A stretch of 64,000 nt of DNA from Ancylostoma caninum (lineage: Eukaryota > Nematoda > Chromadorea > Rhabditida > Ancylostomatidae): NCBI GenBank assembly GCA_037903475.1, contig JBAJFG010000276.1, forward strand, positions 1 through 64,000. The letters run 5' to 3'. The notes under the pieces are model-generated. The model was not told where the DNA came from and made no database searches. It worked only from the letters and a program-made list of their open reading frames with translations. This document shows, piece by piece, positions 22,825 to 33,278 of this stretch. Positions within the stretch are counted from its first letter, which is position 1; each line of letters begins with the position of its first letter. Position numbers and translations under genes: made by a program.

Positions 22825-23113
22825 CGCATCTACAGTCAAAATTCCAAAATGATACGCCTCCTGCAGGTTGAACAACACCTGATTATCAGTGGAGCACACC
22901 AGAGTGCAGGGTAGGGATGGAGTAAATGGTTGAACGACAGTGATCTTCAGCCACGATTTTGATGATTCTCCAGACGTGCCTCTCTGAAATCTGCTTGTGT
23001 CTAACATAAGTAGACAGCGGTTGGCTACGCCCCGGACATTGGTGCTAAGCCCTCTGAATCTGCCGGGCGGTACTAAGTCCTGGTGGTCAATGACCACCTA
23101 GTGCTGCGCCCTG
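22825..23113. repeat. Solo outer arm of the giant foldback family
   Basis: Matches 6958-7246 nearly base for base (GCGCATCTACAGTCAAAATT at the left, GTGCTGCGCCCTG at the right). No opposing arm is present, so this is either a deletion product or a separate short family that the foldback arms contain. Confidence 0.75.
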
Positions 23114-23788
23114 GTTCCTTTTCGTTTCTTTTTTTTTCAAAGTTGACTATGATGTGAACGATTCCGCCCCTTTCATTGTATCGAAATTCTTTCCTTAAAG
23201 ATTGTGGTTTTTCAAACTACGTCTCTTTTGTTTTATGAAGCTTGACACACGTCCGTTCCTTCATTGCAAGTAGGCTCGCATAAGACTCAACTGAAATGAG
23301 GCTAGTGCAGATTCAAGACAAGGTCAGAAGCAAACGGTAGTTCCAAACCTAGCGTAGCTCCATTCCTGTTAGCTCGTTGCGAAATCGGTGTCGGATTTCC
23401 GATCCTCGAACTTTGGACTATTACAGTCGGAAGAAAAGTGATGTTTCAGTGATATATACAAAATCTATACGAAAGCATATTTCTTCCTCTGCCTGCCCTT
23501 TCATTTCCATCCGGGATCATCCACTTTCATTGGCCAACATATGCGAAAGGGATTTTCAAATAAAATCATAGCCCAATGTTGATCCAATTAATCCAGTTTT
23601 AGAGGTACATGTCTCAGAGTTATGGACTGAAGTTCAATGACGTGAACGTCGTTCTGGAAGCACTGGTGGAAGCCACCACAAGAAGATCCGTTCAATATCT
23701 CGAAGATGCCTTGCACTTCATTATTTCGCTGTTTTTGCCGCCTTGGAAGGAACATGAATGGTGAAAAAATTGGGGAAGTGAATTACCC
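23114..23788. other. Intron 1 sequence, mostly unassigned
   Basis: The last ~190 bp (from about 23600) may be decayed upstream mariner sequence. No gene is supported. Confidence 0.35.
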
Positions 23789-24085
23789 TTGAATTATCGT
23801 CTGGTGTTTTACGACAGCGCAAGACCACACTTCGTACACCAGCCGGTCTGGAAGAAGATGCTAGTGGAAATCGAGGCTCTTCTTCACATATCGTACTCAG
23901 CGGACTGTTCCCCTACAGATTACTACGAATTCAGGTGGTTGGACCCATCCCTGAGGGGAACAGTAGGCCATGAATATGCCCCAGCTCAAAACGCTTTTGC
24001 ATATTTTGGTGACTCCAAGAAGCTCAGCTCCAAATCTACTAGAACCAAAATTTGGTTGAAAGATGAGGAAGATGTGATGATTTGA
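23789..24085 (+). pseudogene. Mariner-type transposase remnant
   Basis: The translation contains LVFYDSARPHFVHQPVWKKM and SADCSPTDYYEFRWLDPSLR. These match the mariner catalytic block 'HDNARPH..' and the 'YSPDLAP(T/S)DYHLF' block around the third catalytic Asp. The first motif keeps the Asp. Only the C-terminal third is left, with no HTH region or TIRs, so it is inactive. Confidence 0.75.
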
Positions 24086-24377
24086 ATGTCACCTCATTCG
24101 GGCAAAAAGCTTTTGTTTTAGACGACCAATGACAATTCAAATTTAACTGTCAAAATCCGACATCGATATCGCAACAACCTAATATTTCATCGCACTTGAG
24201 AACACATCCCAAAGCGTTGCACAAATTGAGCGAGACCCAAACGACATTTAAAGACTTGAAAAGTGACGAATCTTCTGACGAAAAGAATTATATTTTCAAA
24301 AATAGTTTTGTAGTTCGTTCTCGGAATAGATTACTTTTAGCTCTAGACTAATCTACAGTGAAAGGATGGTATCAACT

Positions 24378-24480
24378 CAGGCAATAACACAGGGCGACCC
24401 TACGGCGATTACCCGGTGACCCGACGCGTTATCCTGGGGTCGTCCTGTAATCGCCGTCGGGTCGCACTGTAAATGTTGCC
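24378..24480. repeat. Short palindromic element
   Basis: GGCAATAACACAG..GGCGACCCTACGGCGATTAC at the left is the imperfect reverse complement of GTAATCGCCGTCGGGTCGCACTGTAAATGTTGCC at the right (30-bp-class arms, ~40-bp loop). A small MITE or hairpin element in intron 1. Confidence 0.6.
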
Positions 24481-24589
24481 GGCTCAACCGCACTTCACTT
24501 GACAGTTAAAATCAAAAAAAGTGCTACCTGCGCGTACATGGTCGGTGCAGCTTGGAGGCAACATGATTTCAACATTAGAATGTCCGAAA

Positions 24590-24760
24590 AGGAAAATGCA
24601 AACTTTTCAACTCTCAACCAATGCTTTATCGCAGCCTTTTCAACCTTCAGGATTCGAACCTGTCCTTCACACCGAATTGTGTCTTGGGAATCCGTTTTCT
24701 TATTCACTCGGCCACTCGTGTCGACACGCCATGCCGTTTTGATTTCAATGTTGTTCTTGC
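24590..24760 (-). other. tRNA-like (Ser/Leu type) degenerate segment
   Basis: On the - strand, GTGGCCGAGTGAATAAG resembles a class II tRNA D arm. After a long variable region GGTTCGAATCC is a perfect B box, with four of five T-stem pairs intact. The acceptor stem does not pair and the anticodon loop is too long. Probably a tRNA-derived repeat or pseudogene. Confidence 0.4.
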
Positions 24761-25539
24761 CATCACTCCACTGGCAAACGTCGAGGATTTGGAGGTCCAC
24801 CTTGCAAGAAAAGCGGGTCCGTTTTAGGAATTAGGGTGGTACGGGTCCTTCGCTATCCAGTGTGAACGCAGGGCCCTCCCCAGTAGGAAATTCCAAAGCA
24901 CTTGATCCATCTCGTAGGCATTCTGAATTTTTTGCCCATTGCTTCTCCTTCTTAGGCAAATAAATGTGTATTTATGAGATACCAGTGGCCCGGATTTGCT
25001 CACCATCCCACACCATAAGATCAATAAAAAATGAGAACGGTGATGTCAGTGGAACGTACGGATGCGCAGACAATCGGAAGGCCAAGAAGAGTAAGTTACT
25101 GAACAGAGAGCGGTTCCGGACCACTGAACTCTCCTACGGCTTCATCAGGGATTAATTCCATTCTTTGTTGATTTTTTTTGGGGATCCACAAGTCTTTATC
25201 ATGATGCATGATCATTGTTCAAATTCCTTGAGCAACAGGTGAGTTTGTTAGTCGGAGACTCATCCAAAAAATTTGACTGGTCTACCAGAAACCACTCTTT
25301 GGAAACATGCAGAAGAATAGCTGCCAAGTGTTTTCATTCCGAGTCATCCAAATTTCTCGCGAATCTGCCTACAAGAAAAGTATCCATAACTATGAAATAT
25401 TACTAACGAAATCAAAATGATACCTTCCCACGGCCTTGTATGACATTAACATGAAAATCTCTTCCCTAATGCAATTTTTAGATGCTTTGTTTACATGCCT
25501 TGAATTCCGCAAGCTTTGCCTTCGGGTCGCCCGATAATT

Positions 25540-25780
25540 TTTAGTATTCCCTTGGCTCACCCGGATGGTTACTATCATGTCCTCGGCTCGCCCGGTACTT
25601 CATCTAATGCCCTCGGGTCGCCCGATGCTTCACGTAATTCCCTAGGATCGCCCGATAACAACGGTGAACACCGTTGTTATCGGGCGATCCTAGGGAATTA
25701 CGTGATAACAACGGTGAACACCGTTGTTATCGGGCGATTAACATGTAACAATTGTTAATCGATTAACATGTAACAATTGT
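25540..25780. repeat. Tandem/palindromic cluster
   Basis: Degenerate ~35-bp units with CCCTCGGGTCGCCCGAT lead into a perfect palindrome (arms 25631-25666 and 25669-25704, 2-bp loop). A second one (ATAACAACGGTG AA CACCGTTGTTAT, 25705-25730) and a direct repeat of ATTAACATGTAACAATTGTT (about 25737-25780) follow. Likely to extrude cruciforms; origin unknown. Confidence 0.8.
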
Positions 25781-26371
25781 TGCCTGAGAAGAGAACGCGA
25801 CGATATCATCAAACTCTAATCTAAGCGGCAGCACCTAGTTACCCAAATGTTAGGTGCAGCTGGAGCGTGCATTATTGTTTGGATCGGCTGTAGCAAATAT
25901 CCCTTCGAATGGAACCATCTCTGGCTCTCAGAAAACTTTGAGCTCTTCCCACTAGACAAAAATTGGTGAAATCAAGGATTCAGGAAGGAAAATGAAGTTC
26001 AGAGTGTCTTACCAGTAATAGTAGCGACAGGACTCCTAAACGGCGCAGAGAGTTTTCAAAGCATGTGGACGTTGGGTTGCTTTGAGTTGCTTAAGTTGAG
26101 CCTTTTCTTCTAACTAAAATCGTTTTGTAACTCAAATTTTGTTGCGCAAAATCCTAGAAAATCGCAACGATTTGAAATTCGTCAAAATTTGAGCGAGTAA
26201 AAAAAAAGTCTAGAACGATTTTATCACCTTATCATGCCGATCACTACCAAAATTAGGAGAATTCAAAGATAGTGCCGAGAGTGACTGCAGAGCGTGGCCG
26301 CTTTCCTTTCTGCCAGATGTCGTGGGTAACTACGAGTCCGCTCCACTATAATCTGGTATTCATTTTTCCAG
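25781..26371. other. Intron 1 sequence, unassigned
   Basis: No gene or repeat recognised up to the next SLC6 exon. Confidence 0.4.
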
Positions 26372-26470
26372 GGGTCCCAGCCGGCATGAGCTTTCTTCTC
26401 ATTATGAAATCTGTCGCTCTCTCTGTTTCGGCATGTGAAGCATTAGCCTTTTTTGTCATCTCCTTGAATG
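26372..26470 (+). CDS. SLC6-family transporter, exon b (TM3)
   Basis: Follows a strong acceptor (ATTTTTCCAG) and ends at donor AATG|GTAGCT. The 33 residues are a hydrophobic helix (..GMSFLLIMKSVALSV.., ending ISLNG) where SLC6 proteins have TM3 after the 'KGIGY' turn. Phase 1 on both sides; joins exon a to form Gly and exon c to form Gly. The opposite strand is also open here, but the in-frame splicing and hydrophobic profile favour this reading. The helix lacks the usual YYN motif of TM3, so transport properties may be unusual. Confidence 0.75.
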
Positions 26471-26524
26471 GTAGCTGAGTTCCCTTTGGAACCACTCGTT
26501 AGCCTTCTCATGAGTTCTGTTCAG

Positions 26525-26585
26525 GTGCTTGGAGCAAACTACCGTGGACAACATGTAGAGGCGTCGAAGACTGCATTGACCATAG
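26525..26585 (+). CDS. SLC6-family transporter, exon c (extracellular loop 2 start)
   Basis: Encodes AWSKLPWTTCRGVEDCIDH. 'LPW..C......C' is the hallmark of the SLC6 second extracellular loop, the two Cys forming a disulfide. Acceptor CTGTTCAG, donor AG|GTAGTA. Enters phase 1, leaves phase 2. The 54-bp intron before it is typical of nematodes. This short exon is the best single piece of family evidence in the window. Confidence 0.85.
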
Positions 26586-26646
26586 GTAGTATGTATATTG
26601 CTCTGTCTATACATGGATTGTGTAGCCTTTGCTTCTCTCCATTCAG

Positions 26647-26782
26647 GCTCTCTTCGAGATGCATGTTCGCATCCCCAAATGATACAATTTGCTCCGAATT
26701 TGTCCGTGCCATGGTACTGACAAGATCGGACCACATCAAAGAAAGTCCTCTCGCTTCATATGTCCAAGAAATTGTGCAAGGG
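26647..26782 (+). CDS. SLC6-family transporter, exon d (extracellular loop 2)
   Basis: Enters phase 2 (AG+G = Arg) and ends in phase 0 at GGG|GTAATT. Contains a possible N-glycosylation site (NDT), a Cys pair, and ESPLASYVQEIV, comparable to the family's 'S.(A/S)EYF...VL' just before TM4. Acceptor CTCCATTCAG. The 61-bp intron before it is small; the following intron is 6.5 kb and full of Helitron sequence. Confidence 0.8.
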
Positions 26783-26873
26783 GTAATTCTAAAGTTCCTT
26801 CATTTCCACTTTTACTAAGTGTTATCGATTTATCAAATAAAAACTAGTTTTCATGGCACCAGGATTTCAATTC

Positions 26874-26971
26874 TTAAAGGCAGATCCCATCGAGAGTTTC
26901 GCGTCATAGTTAAAGTGATAGTGGCGTCAACACTTGTTGCATATTATAAATAGCGGAAGAATATGAGTAAT
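26874..26971 (+). repeat. Left end of an AGGCAGC/TTAA element
   Basis: TTAA (26874-26877) is followed by AGGCAGA, the left terminus of the foldback family with one change. The matching right end was not found; the next ~90 bp are anonymous. Confidence 0.35.
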
Positions 26972-28402
26972 GACGAGTGGCGCCGTCGAACAGCAGGTCG
27001 AACCCCCTTCGCTCCGCCCACTTTTTAAATCGGGGAAACGTGTATCGCCGTTCTGGTTTAGGAGACCGTACTGCTCATGCCCCCCGACGTGGTGCTATCC
27101 ACCGGTATCCTCCAGACGTGCTGTTGTCCGCCGAGACCCTGATAACAAGTGTATCTTACTTCTTCTTAATTGGCAGTTCATGTGTGTATGCACGAGAACC
27201 AGCCATCAAAAACGGAAAATACCTACACCACTGTGTTCAGCGCGTTGAGTTATGTTCAAAAATGTGGTAAATTTTGATTTTTACCTTGATTTAACGGGGT
27301 TTCGGACCATTTTTGTCATGTTCAGACACGTTGATGGCCAGCAGTGGTTTTCACCACGGTGGGAATGAATGAGATAAGCTTATGATCACGGGACCGTTTA
27401 AAAGGAAAAAGACGAGTAGTATGCCTTCTTAGACAATTGTGCCGTCGAACAGCAGGTCGAACCCCCGTCGCTCCGCCAACTTTTTGAATTGGGGGAAAGT
27501 GTATTGACGTTCTGGTTTGGCAGAACGTACTGCTAATGCCCCCCCCCCAACGTGCTGCTCATCCCGCCATGCTGCTGCCCACCGGAATCCTCCAGACGTG
27601 CTGTTGTCCGCTGGTACCGTGATAACACGTGTATCATACTTCTTCTTAATTGGCAGTTCATGTGTGTTTGTGTGTGCACGAGAACCAGCCATCGAAAACG
27701 GAAAATACCTACACCACTGTGTTCAGCGCGTTGAGTTATGTTCAAAAATGTGGTAAATTTTGATTTTTACCTTGATTTAACGGGGTTTCGGACCATTTTT
27801 GTCATGTTCAGACACGTTGATGGCCAGCAGTGGTTTTCACCACGGTGGGAATGAATGAGATAAGCTTATGATCACGGGACCGTTTAAAAGGAAAAAGACG
27901 AGTAGTATGCCTTCTTAGACAATTGTGCCGTCGAACAGCAGGTCGAACCCCCGTCGCTCCGCCAACTTTTTGAATTGGGGGAAAGTGTATTGACGTTCTG
28001 GTTTGGCAGAACGTACTGCTAATGCCCCCCCCCCAACGTGCTGCTCATCCCGCCATGCTGCTGCCCACCGGAATCCTCCAGACGTGCTGTTGTCCGCTGG
28101 TACCGTGATAACACGTGTATCATACTTCTTCTTAATTGGCAGTTCATGTGTGTTTGTGTGTGCACGAGAACCAGCCATCGAAAACGGAAAATACCTACAC
28201 CATTGTGTTCAGCGCATCGAGTTATGTACGAAAATGTGGTAAATTTCGATTTTTACCTTGAATTAGAGGTGTTTCGGGCCACGCCAGTCATGTTCAGACA
28301 TGTTAATGTCCGACTGTTGTTTTCATCACAGTCGGAATGAATGAGGTAGGCCTGTGATTACAGAACCGTATAAAAGGAGAGAGACGGATAGGTTGCCTTC
28401 AT
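26972..28402 (+). repeat. Three tandem copies of a ~486-bp Helitron 5' unit
   Basis: Units start near 26972, 27431 and 27917. The second and third are almost identical with an exact 486-bp offset; the first is ~27 bp shorter and diverged. Each unit contains the subfamily-2 Helitron 5' end (A|TCTTACTTCTTCTTAATTGG or TCATACTTC.. at 27149, 27634, 28120) and a preceding GTCGAACAGCAGGTCGAACC block. The last unit leads into the complete Helitron. Confidence 0.9.
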
Positions 28403-29474
28403 AACGAAGAGGAGGAACGAGGCGGACGAGGAACGACGAGGATGAGGATTAGGCCTTAGTGTAGTCTTGGAGGTGGGCTGGGGGTGTGATAAGGGTACGC
28501 CGGCGTCGAAAAGTGGAGAAACGCCTGGAGTCGGGTCCAACGGTGTGATAAGGGTGCGCCGGCGTCGAAAAGTGGAGAAACGCCTGGAGTCGGGTCCAAC
28601 GGTGTGATAAGGGTGCGCCGGCTTCGAAAAGTGGGGAAACGCTTGGAGTCGGGTCCAACGGTGTGATAAGGGTGCGCCGGCGTCGAAAAGTGGGGAAACG
28701 CCTGGAGTCGGGTCCAACGGTGTGATAAGTGTGCGCCGGCGTCGAAAAGTGGAGAAACGCCTGGAGTCGGGTCCAACGGTGTGATAAGGGTGCGCCGGCT
28801 TCGAAAAGTGGGGAAACGCTTGGAGTCGGGTCCAACGGTGTGATAAGGGTGCGCCGGCGTCGAAAAGTGGGGAAACGCCTGGAGTCGGGTCCAACGGTGT
28901 GATAAGGGTGCGCCGGCGTCGAAAAGTGGGGAAACGCCTGGAGTCGGGTCCAACGGTGTGATAAGGGTGCGCCGGTGTCGAAAAGTGGAGAAACGCCTGG
29001 AGTCGGGTCCAACGGTGTGATAAGGGTGCGCCGGCGTCGAAAAGTGGAGAAACGCCTGGAGTCGGGTCCAACGGTGTGATAAGTGTGCGCCGGCGTCCAA
29101 AAGTGGTAAAACGCCTGGAGTCGGGTCCAACGGCGTGATAAGGGTGTGCCGGCGTCCAAAACGGGAAGAACCTTTGGAGGCAGGTTCCAACGGTGAGATA
29201 AGGGTGCACCGGTGTTCAAGTCCAATCCCAGTTTGCACTTACTCGGTCAATTTTTACTATTTACTTCAACCGAAATGCGGCACCACAAATTGTTGGAAAG
29301 GAGCTGTCCATAGTGGGTGAATGGCTCCATGAACCGCGGTAAAGAATGCTTCTCTGTGGATGGTGTCTGTTCATCCATCTGCATTAATCTTATCTGAGGA
29401 CAATGAAAATATGCGAGCGAAGCGAGCACGAAAAGAAGCCTGAGAGTCCGGCGTTAGCCGGACGATCAGGCTGG
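28120..29474 (+). mobile_element. Helitron copy, complete (subfamily 2)
   Basis: Starts TC (28120) after A and ends CTGG (29471-29474) before T. It contains CACGAGAACCAGCCATCG, TATAAAAG at 28379-28386, an AGGAGGAACGAGGCGGACGAGG block, a 12-unit 59-bp minisatellite (28486-29200), the GCGAGCGAAGCGAGC motif and a perfect double hairpin (AGCCTGA/TCAGGCT and GTCCGGC/GCCGGAC). No protein-coding capacity is credible, so it is non-autonomous. Lies in the fourth recognised intron of the SLC6-family gene, same strand. Confidence 0.85.
28486..29200. repeat. 59-bp minisatellite array (12 units)
   Basis: Unit GTGATAAGGGTGCGCCGGCG + TCGAAAAGTGGGGAAACGCC + TGGAGTCGGGTCCAACGGT, 59 bp. Units differ by a few substitutions, and a two-type pattern (GGCGTCG/GGCTTCG) recurs every few units, suggesting higher-order duplication. 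Because 59 is not a multiple of 3 and the unit has no stop on the - strand in any frame, three overlapping 258-283-codon frames arise; these are not genes. Confidence 0.95.
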
Positions 29475-30220
29475 TATGTGATTAATCAACAACTTCATCT
29501 TCCCTAACACACTTTCATCCTAACAGCCTTGGAGCAGTGGTGAGTGTTCATGAGTTCTCATTGGAGGGCAACTAGGCAATGTATCAGTTCTTGATGAGTA
29601 TGGGGATATCAATTCCAGCGATATGCTTGAAATTGGGAAGAACCTCAGAAAACAATATTTAGGAGGCCAAATTTGAAAAAGTTTAACTGGAGCGGACGAG
29701 TTTCCTTGCTAGGAAGCTGGGAAAAGTGGGGCTGAGGAGTTGGGATTGCACATTGAAATGAACTTTTGAGCAGTAGCTATGAATAAGCATTGCCGTGTTG
29801 GAAAACTTTGCCGCACCCTCAGCACGTATTTGATGCAGAATCAAACCTCCCGTCCACCAGCCGAACATTTCGGAATTCTCGGCCAGAGAATCCCTAATTT
29901 ATGGGGTTTTCGACGTTACACTAAGACCTAAAGTGTAACTTTGCGCTCAGCGGGTCGCATATGTGCAGCCGAGGACAGGGTCTCGAACGCGATCCTTGAG
30001 GTGGCACATTGTCTTTAAGGGTAATTTGTGGCGAATTATGTGGAAGATGGTTGCGCCTTATACCCTTGAACTTTATCTTGTCCGAATAAACAATGCAGTG
30101 GCTCAGTGGATGATATCTTTATTACTGACTGTACAGGGGATAAGCAATGCGAGAAGAATAGTGAGTAAAGTGTGCCTTGTATTAGGAGTAATGAGAATAG
30201 AACAAGGATCATCGTTCAGT
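29475..30220. other. Intron sequence, unassigned
   Basis: A - strand open frame (29683-29868) faintly resembles transposase text, but I cannot name it with confidence. No other content is supported. Confidence 0.35.
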
Positions 30221-30221
30221 C

Positions 30222-30300
30222 GATGATACAATTTATACTAGATGCGTGCGTTCGTCTATATGATGGATTAGTCGCATCGCCAACGCAGCTTAGACGCGCT
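30222..30300 (+). repeat. Partial copy of the 9015-9250 MITE
   Basis: CAATTTATACTAGATGCGTG, TCTATATGATG, AGTCGCAT..GCAGC and AGACGC follow the order of 9018-9110. Right end absent. Confidence 0.6.
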
Positions 30301-30367
30301 CGTTTACCTGGCGGCGGCTTCTTTCCAACTGAGGATGTAGATGACGTCGGGGGTAGCCGCGAGAGCA

Positions 30368-30482
30368 CGTGGGGGACGTGTGCTGGGGCACGTGGGGGCA
30401 CGTATGTGGGGGCACGTGGGGGGGGGACGTCTGTTGGGGACACGTGGGGAGGGACGTCTCTTGGGGACACGTGGGGGGACGT
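30368..30482 (+). repeat. G-rich tandem repeat (ACGTGGGGG type)
   Basis: About six degenerate ~20-bp units of GGGGACACGTGGGGGGACGT / GGGGGCACGT. Runs of four or more G every ~10 bp make the + strand a candidate for G-quadruplex formation. Open frames here are compositional. Confidence 0.8.
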
Positions 30483-30589
30483 CGGCCATATTTGAGGGCT
30501 AGGTGCTCCGCGATTTGGGGCCTACCCCCAGGTACAACTGGGGGCTTTTCTACCTGCAGTCCATCCCCAGGAATGTCTGAGTTTGTAAC

Positions 30590-30900
30590 GAGGAGGACGA
30601 ACCAGGCGGGCGAGAAGTGACACGGATGAGGGTTGGTGCAGCACGGATGGTGCAGAATTTGATATGAAACGGGCCTATAGCTACGTAAGAGGTGCGCCGG
30701 CAGCCGGTAGGGGGAGAGTTGCCATTGAACGGATGAGAGTAGTCCGCCGGCTCCCATAGTTGAGAAAAAGCCTGAGAACGGGTCCAACGATGTGATGAGG
30801 TTGTGCCGGCGTCCGTAATTCTGAATCGTCTGAGGACGGGTTCAACGGTGTGATAAGGTTGCATCCGTAAGTGGGGAAACGTCTGCCAAGGCGCGGGAGT
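30590..30900 (+). mobile_element. Helitron fragment with degenerate minisatellite
   Basis: AGGAGGACGAACCAGGCGGGCGAG matches the pre-minisatellite block of subfamily 2 (28410-28440). Four degraded units (GTGCGCCGGCAGCC.., GGGTCCAACGATGTGATGAGG.., GTCCGTAATT..) follow. Both termini are absent. Confidence 0.6.
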
Positions 30901-31009
30901 GGGGACGTCTGCGATATGTGGGAGGTAAGTGCCCCGCGATTTGGGGTCCACCCCCAGGTACAAATGGGGGTGGACCCCTTTTCTACCTGCAGTCGACCCC
31001 CACGAATGT

Positions 31010-31110
31010 ATACAATGATTCTTCTGTGCCACACAGGTTATTATAAGGACACTTTTTTTATTCAGGCCTACGTTTCGACTGAACGTCGTCTTCAGGTCCT
31101 GAGAGTGATT
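31010..31110 (-). repeat. Hammerhead-like motif shared with the Penelope element end
   Basis: On the - strand, CCTGAAGA..GTTCAGTCGAAACGTAGGCC resembles the 'CUGANGA - stem - GAAA' core of the hammerhead ribozymes known from Penelope-like element termini. A related sequence lies at 53652-53705 next to the intact element. Stem II pairing is short; activity is unproven. Confidence 0.4.
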
Positions 31111-31889
31111 CAAGTTTTCCATCTGCGCTCTACACCCCCAAAGACCTCCTCGCACCTGTTTGTTCAACTCATCCAGGTCAGATAACATCAAGCCTCCAGT
31201 CGATGGACGAACTCACCACGCGTCCCACCGATTTTGCGGAGCAGTATGCAACCACAGCAACTGATCGTCGAAGCTGGCGAATGGATACCGTATACCGTAT
31301 ACAGTATACCGCGAATGAATACCCCCACGAATGTCTGAGTATGATAGGCAGAGTGACAACAGTATCAGGGCACAGTGGATGTTGAAGCCTGATGGGGTTG
31401 TGGAAGCTACCTAGTGTAAAGCTAACTAAGCAAGTATGGGAAAATATTCAGAGTAATATAGCCTTATGGAATTGCGGTTTTAATAAGTGTCTAATAGTCA
31501 TAGTGATTCTCTCAACACGTCCGTGACAACGTGCGTGCACGCGGTCGAGCACGGGCTATTTAACGTCCCATCTTGGTGACACGTTCTTATTTAGCTAATT
31601 CGCATTTAGTTATGTACTAACAGGCATACAAGGTTGGCATACAAGGGGGCAAAACTGGTATGTTCTCGGACTTTTCACTGGTCGTTCCAACTATGACAGC
31701 TAAAAAATCATCAAGCTTTAAGAAAAACCAATGCAATAACAAAACAATGGACAACAAACATGGGGAATAATTCTTAAGAACTACGAGTGGAAACATAATT
31801 TTCATGAAGGAAATTAGCGTTCTACGTGGAAGGGAAAAATTACTACCCCGTGGGACCATGTGCACGATCGTTCGAGCACGGTACTCAAG
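31111..31889. other. Intron sequence, unassigned
   Basis: No supported gene or repeat. Confidence 0.35.
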
Positions 31890-32010
31890 CAGGGATGAGC
31901 GGAAGTTGGATTTGAAACTCCGGAACTCGGAAGTGGGAAGTCGGAAGCCCCGAAAAACAGCAGAATATCGGAGGTGCCGGAAGTCGGAAGTCGGAAATAC
32001 AGAGACAATA
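31890..32010 (+). mobile_element. MITE fragment, TIR CAGGGATGAGCGGAA (left end)
   Basis: Starts CAGGGATGAGCGGAAGT and contains GGAAGTCGGAAGCCCC..AGAATATCGGAGGT. The block 32905-32982 has the same inner sequence in the same orientation but ends TTCCGCTCATCCCTG. So each is an incomplete copy of one ~110-bp element, rather than the two ends of one transposon. CAGGG suggests hAT affinity. Confidence 0.6.
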
Positions 32011-32904
32011 CATGTATCTACGGAGACTTGATGGCGAAGGAGGTTAACCAGTGTATTGTTAGATCAACGAGTGTTCATTCGAAAAGCTTCATTCAATTGT
32101 GCCATGAATGACGTTACTCAGGAATTCAAAAACAGAAGAAAAATGAGTTACCGATGAATAAAGGAAAAAATAAGTAATCTCAATAGTTGAGACGAAAGCT
32201 TTTTGGAATGGTGTAGCCATCACACTGCTACCAGAATCACAGCTTACAGTGAAGTATGTAGAGCCTTATTTGCACCATTCTCGCTCCACTCCTCCACTTT
32301 AAGGTAGTTTCTCTTGTCAATTATCCAGTAGTGTTTTCACATCTTCTGCGCAATATCCTGGTAATATCCTGTGCGACCCTATGGTTTGAAAGAACTAATC
32401 GTTGTTTACGGATCAATTCTATACTATTTCAGTTGAAAGTACGCGTATGCTGAACGAGAGTGGATGGTTTCGAAGTTTTAATTGCCCTTTTCACCATGTA
32501 CCAAATGTTCAGCAGCATTCTCTTATCCAAATAACTCGCTTTCCAACACTGTAATTTCCTTCACATGCTGATATATAGCATTGAACTTAGTAAACATGTT
32601 TGGTACAACATAAACAGTAAAACCACAGCCAGCGCAACGCAACTTCCTGAATTTCTTTGCGGGAAAAAAGGTGAAAGTTCCGGCTAGAGGTTGTTGTCTT
32701 CCTATGTTCGTGTAGTACGATGGATGACGACAATGCATGCAAGAAAACAGAAGACTGACAGAAAGCGCCACTTTTGGCACATGTATTACTGCCGGGTAGA
32801 GTAGACGATGTCGGATACCTGCTAGGAAACTCCACGAAACTCATATGACAATTCCAGCTTGGTCACCCTTCAAAACTTGAGAAAACGTCGGCTTTTTTCT
32901 CGAT
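32011..32904. other. Intron sequence, unassigned
   Basis: Open frames at 32523-32844 (-) include a CAGC-type Cys pair but no domain I can name; not called as a gene. Confidence 0.35.
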
Positions 32905-32982
32905 TTTTTAGAAGTCGAAACTCGGAAGTCGGAAGCCCAAAAAACGCCGGAATATCGGAAGTCGGAGTTCCGCTCATCCCTG
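32905..32982 (+). mobile_element. MITE fragment, TIR CAGGGATGAGCGGAA (right end)
   Basis: Ends GTTCCGCTCATCCCTG, the reverse complement of the start of 31890-32010, and shares the GGAAGTCGGAAGCCC..GAATATCGGAAG interior. Left end missing. Confidence 0.6.
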
Positions 32983-33278
32983 GAAGCATCCAAAAGCGCG
33001 CATATCCCACGCGGCGGTACGCTCAAAACCTGCTCTGTTGCGAACGTGTCAATTACATTTTGTACTCCTCATCTGTTTGAAAGTGTTAATCGGAACAATT
33101 TGGTAGATAGCACTTTCAACATTAGATTCTGAGTGTTTCATGTCAATCCATCTACAAGAACATTGCTTGAACGCTTAGGTCTTTGTCCTCTAAGTGGATT
33201 TATTTTGAAACCGTTTCTCCGCAAAAAAGTTGGTCCGTTGTCAAGGTATAAAGCGTTTTTCATGCAGACCATCTTCAG

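Noticed and set aside
24590..24760. Functional tRNA-Ser/Leu gene
   Set aside because: Good B box and most of the T stem, but acceptor stem unpaired and anticodon loop too long.
26456..26739. Antisense gene on the - strand over SLC6 exons b-d
   Set aside because: Needs a frameshift and has no known domain, whereas the + strand gives phase-consistent exons with the LPW..C motif.
28486..29200. CRISPR array
   Set aside because: The repeats are directly adjacent tandem units with no unique spacers, in a eukaryotic transposon context.
28358..29238. Three overlapping 258-283-codon frames on the - strand
   Set aside because: Products of the stop-free 59-bp unit; each encodes the same repeat in a different register.
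31890..32982. One ~1.1-kb hAT transposon with CAGGGATGAGCGGAA ends
   Set aside because: The subterminal blocks are in direct, not inverted, orientation and no 8-bp duplication is present; two partial copies of a ~110-bp MITE fit better.
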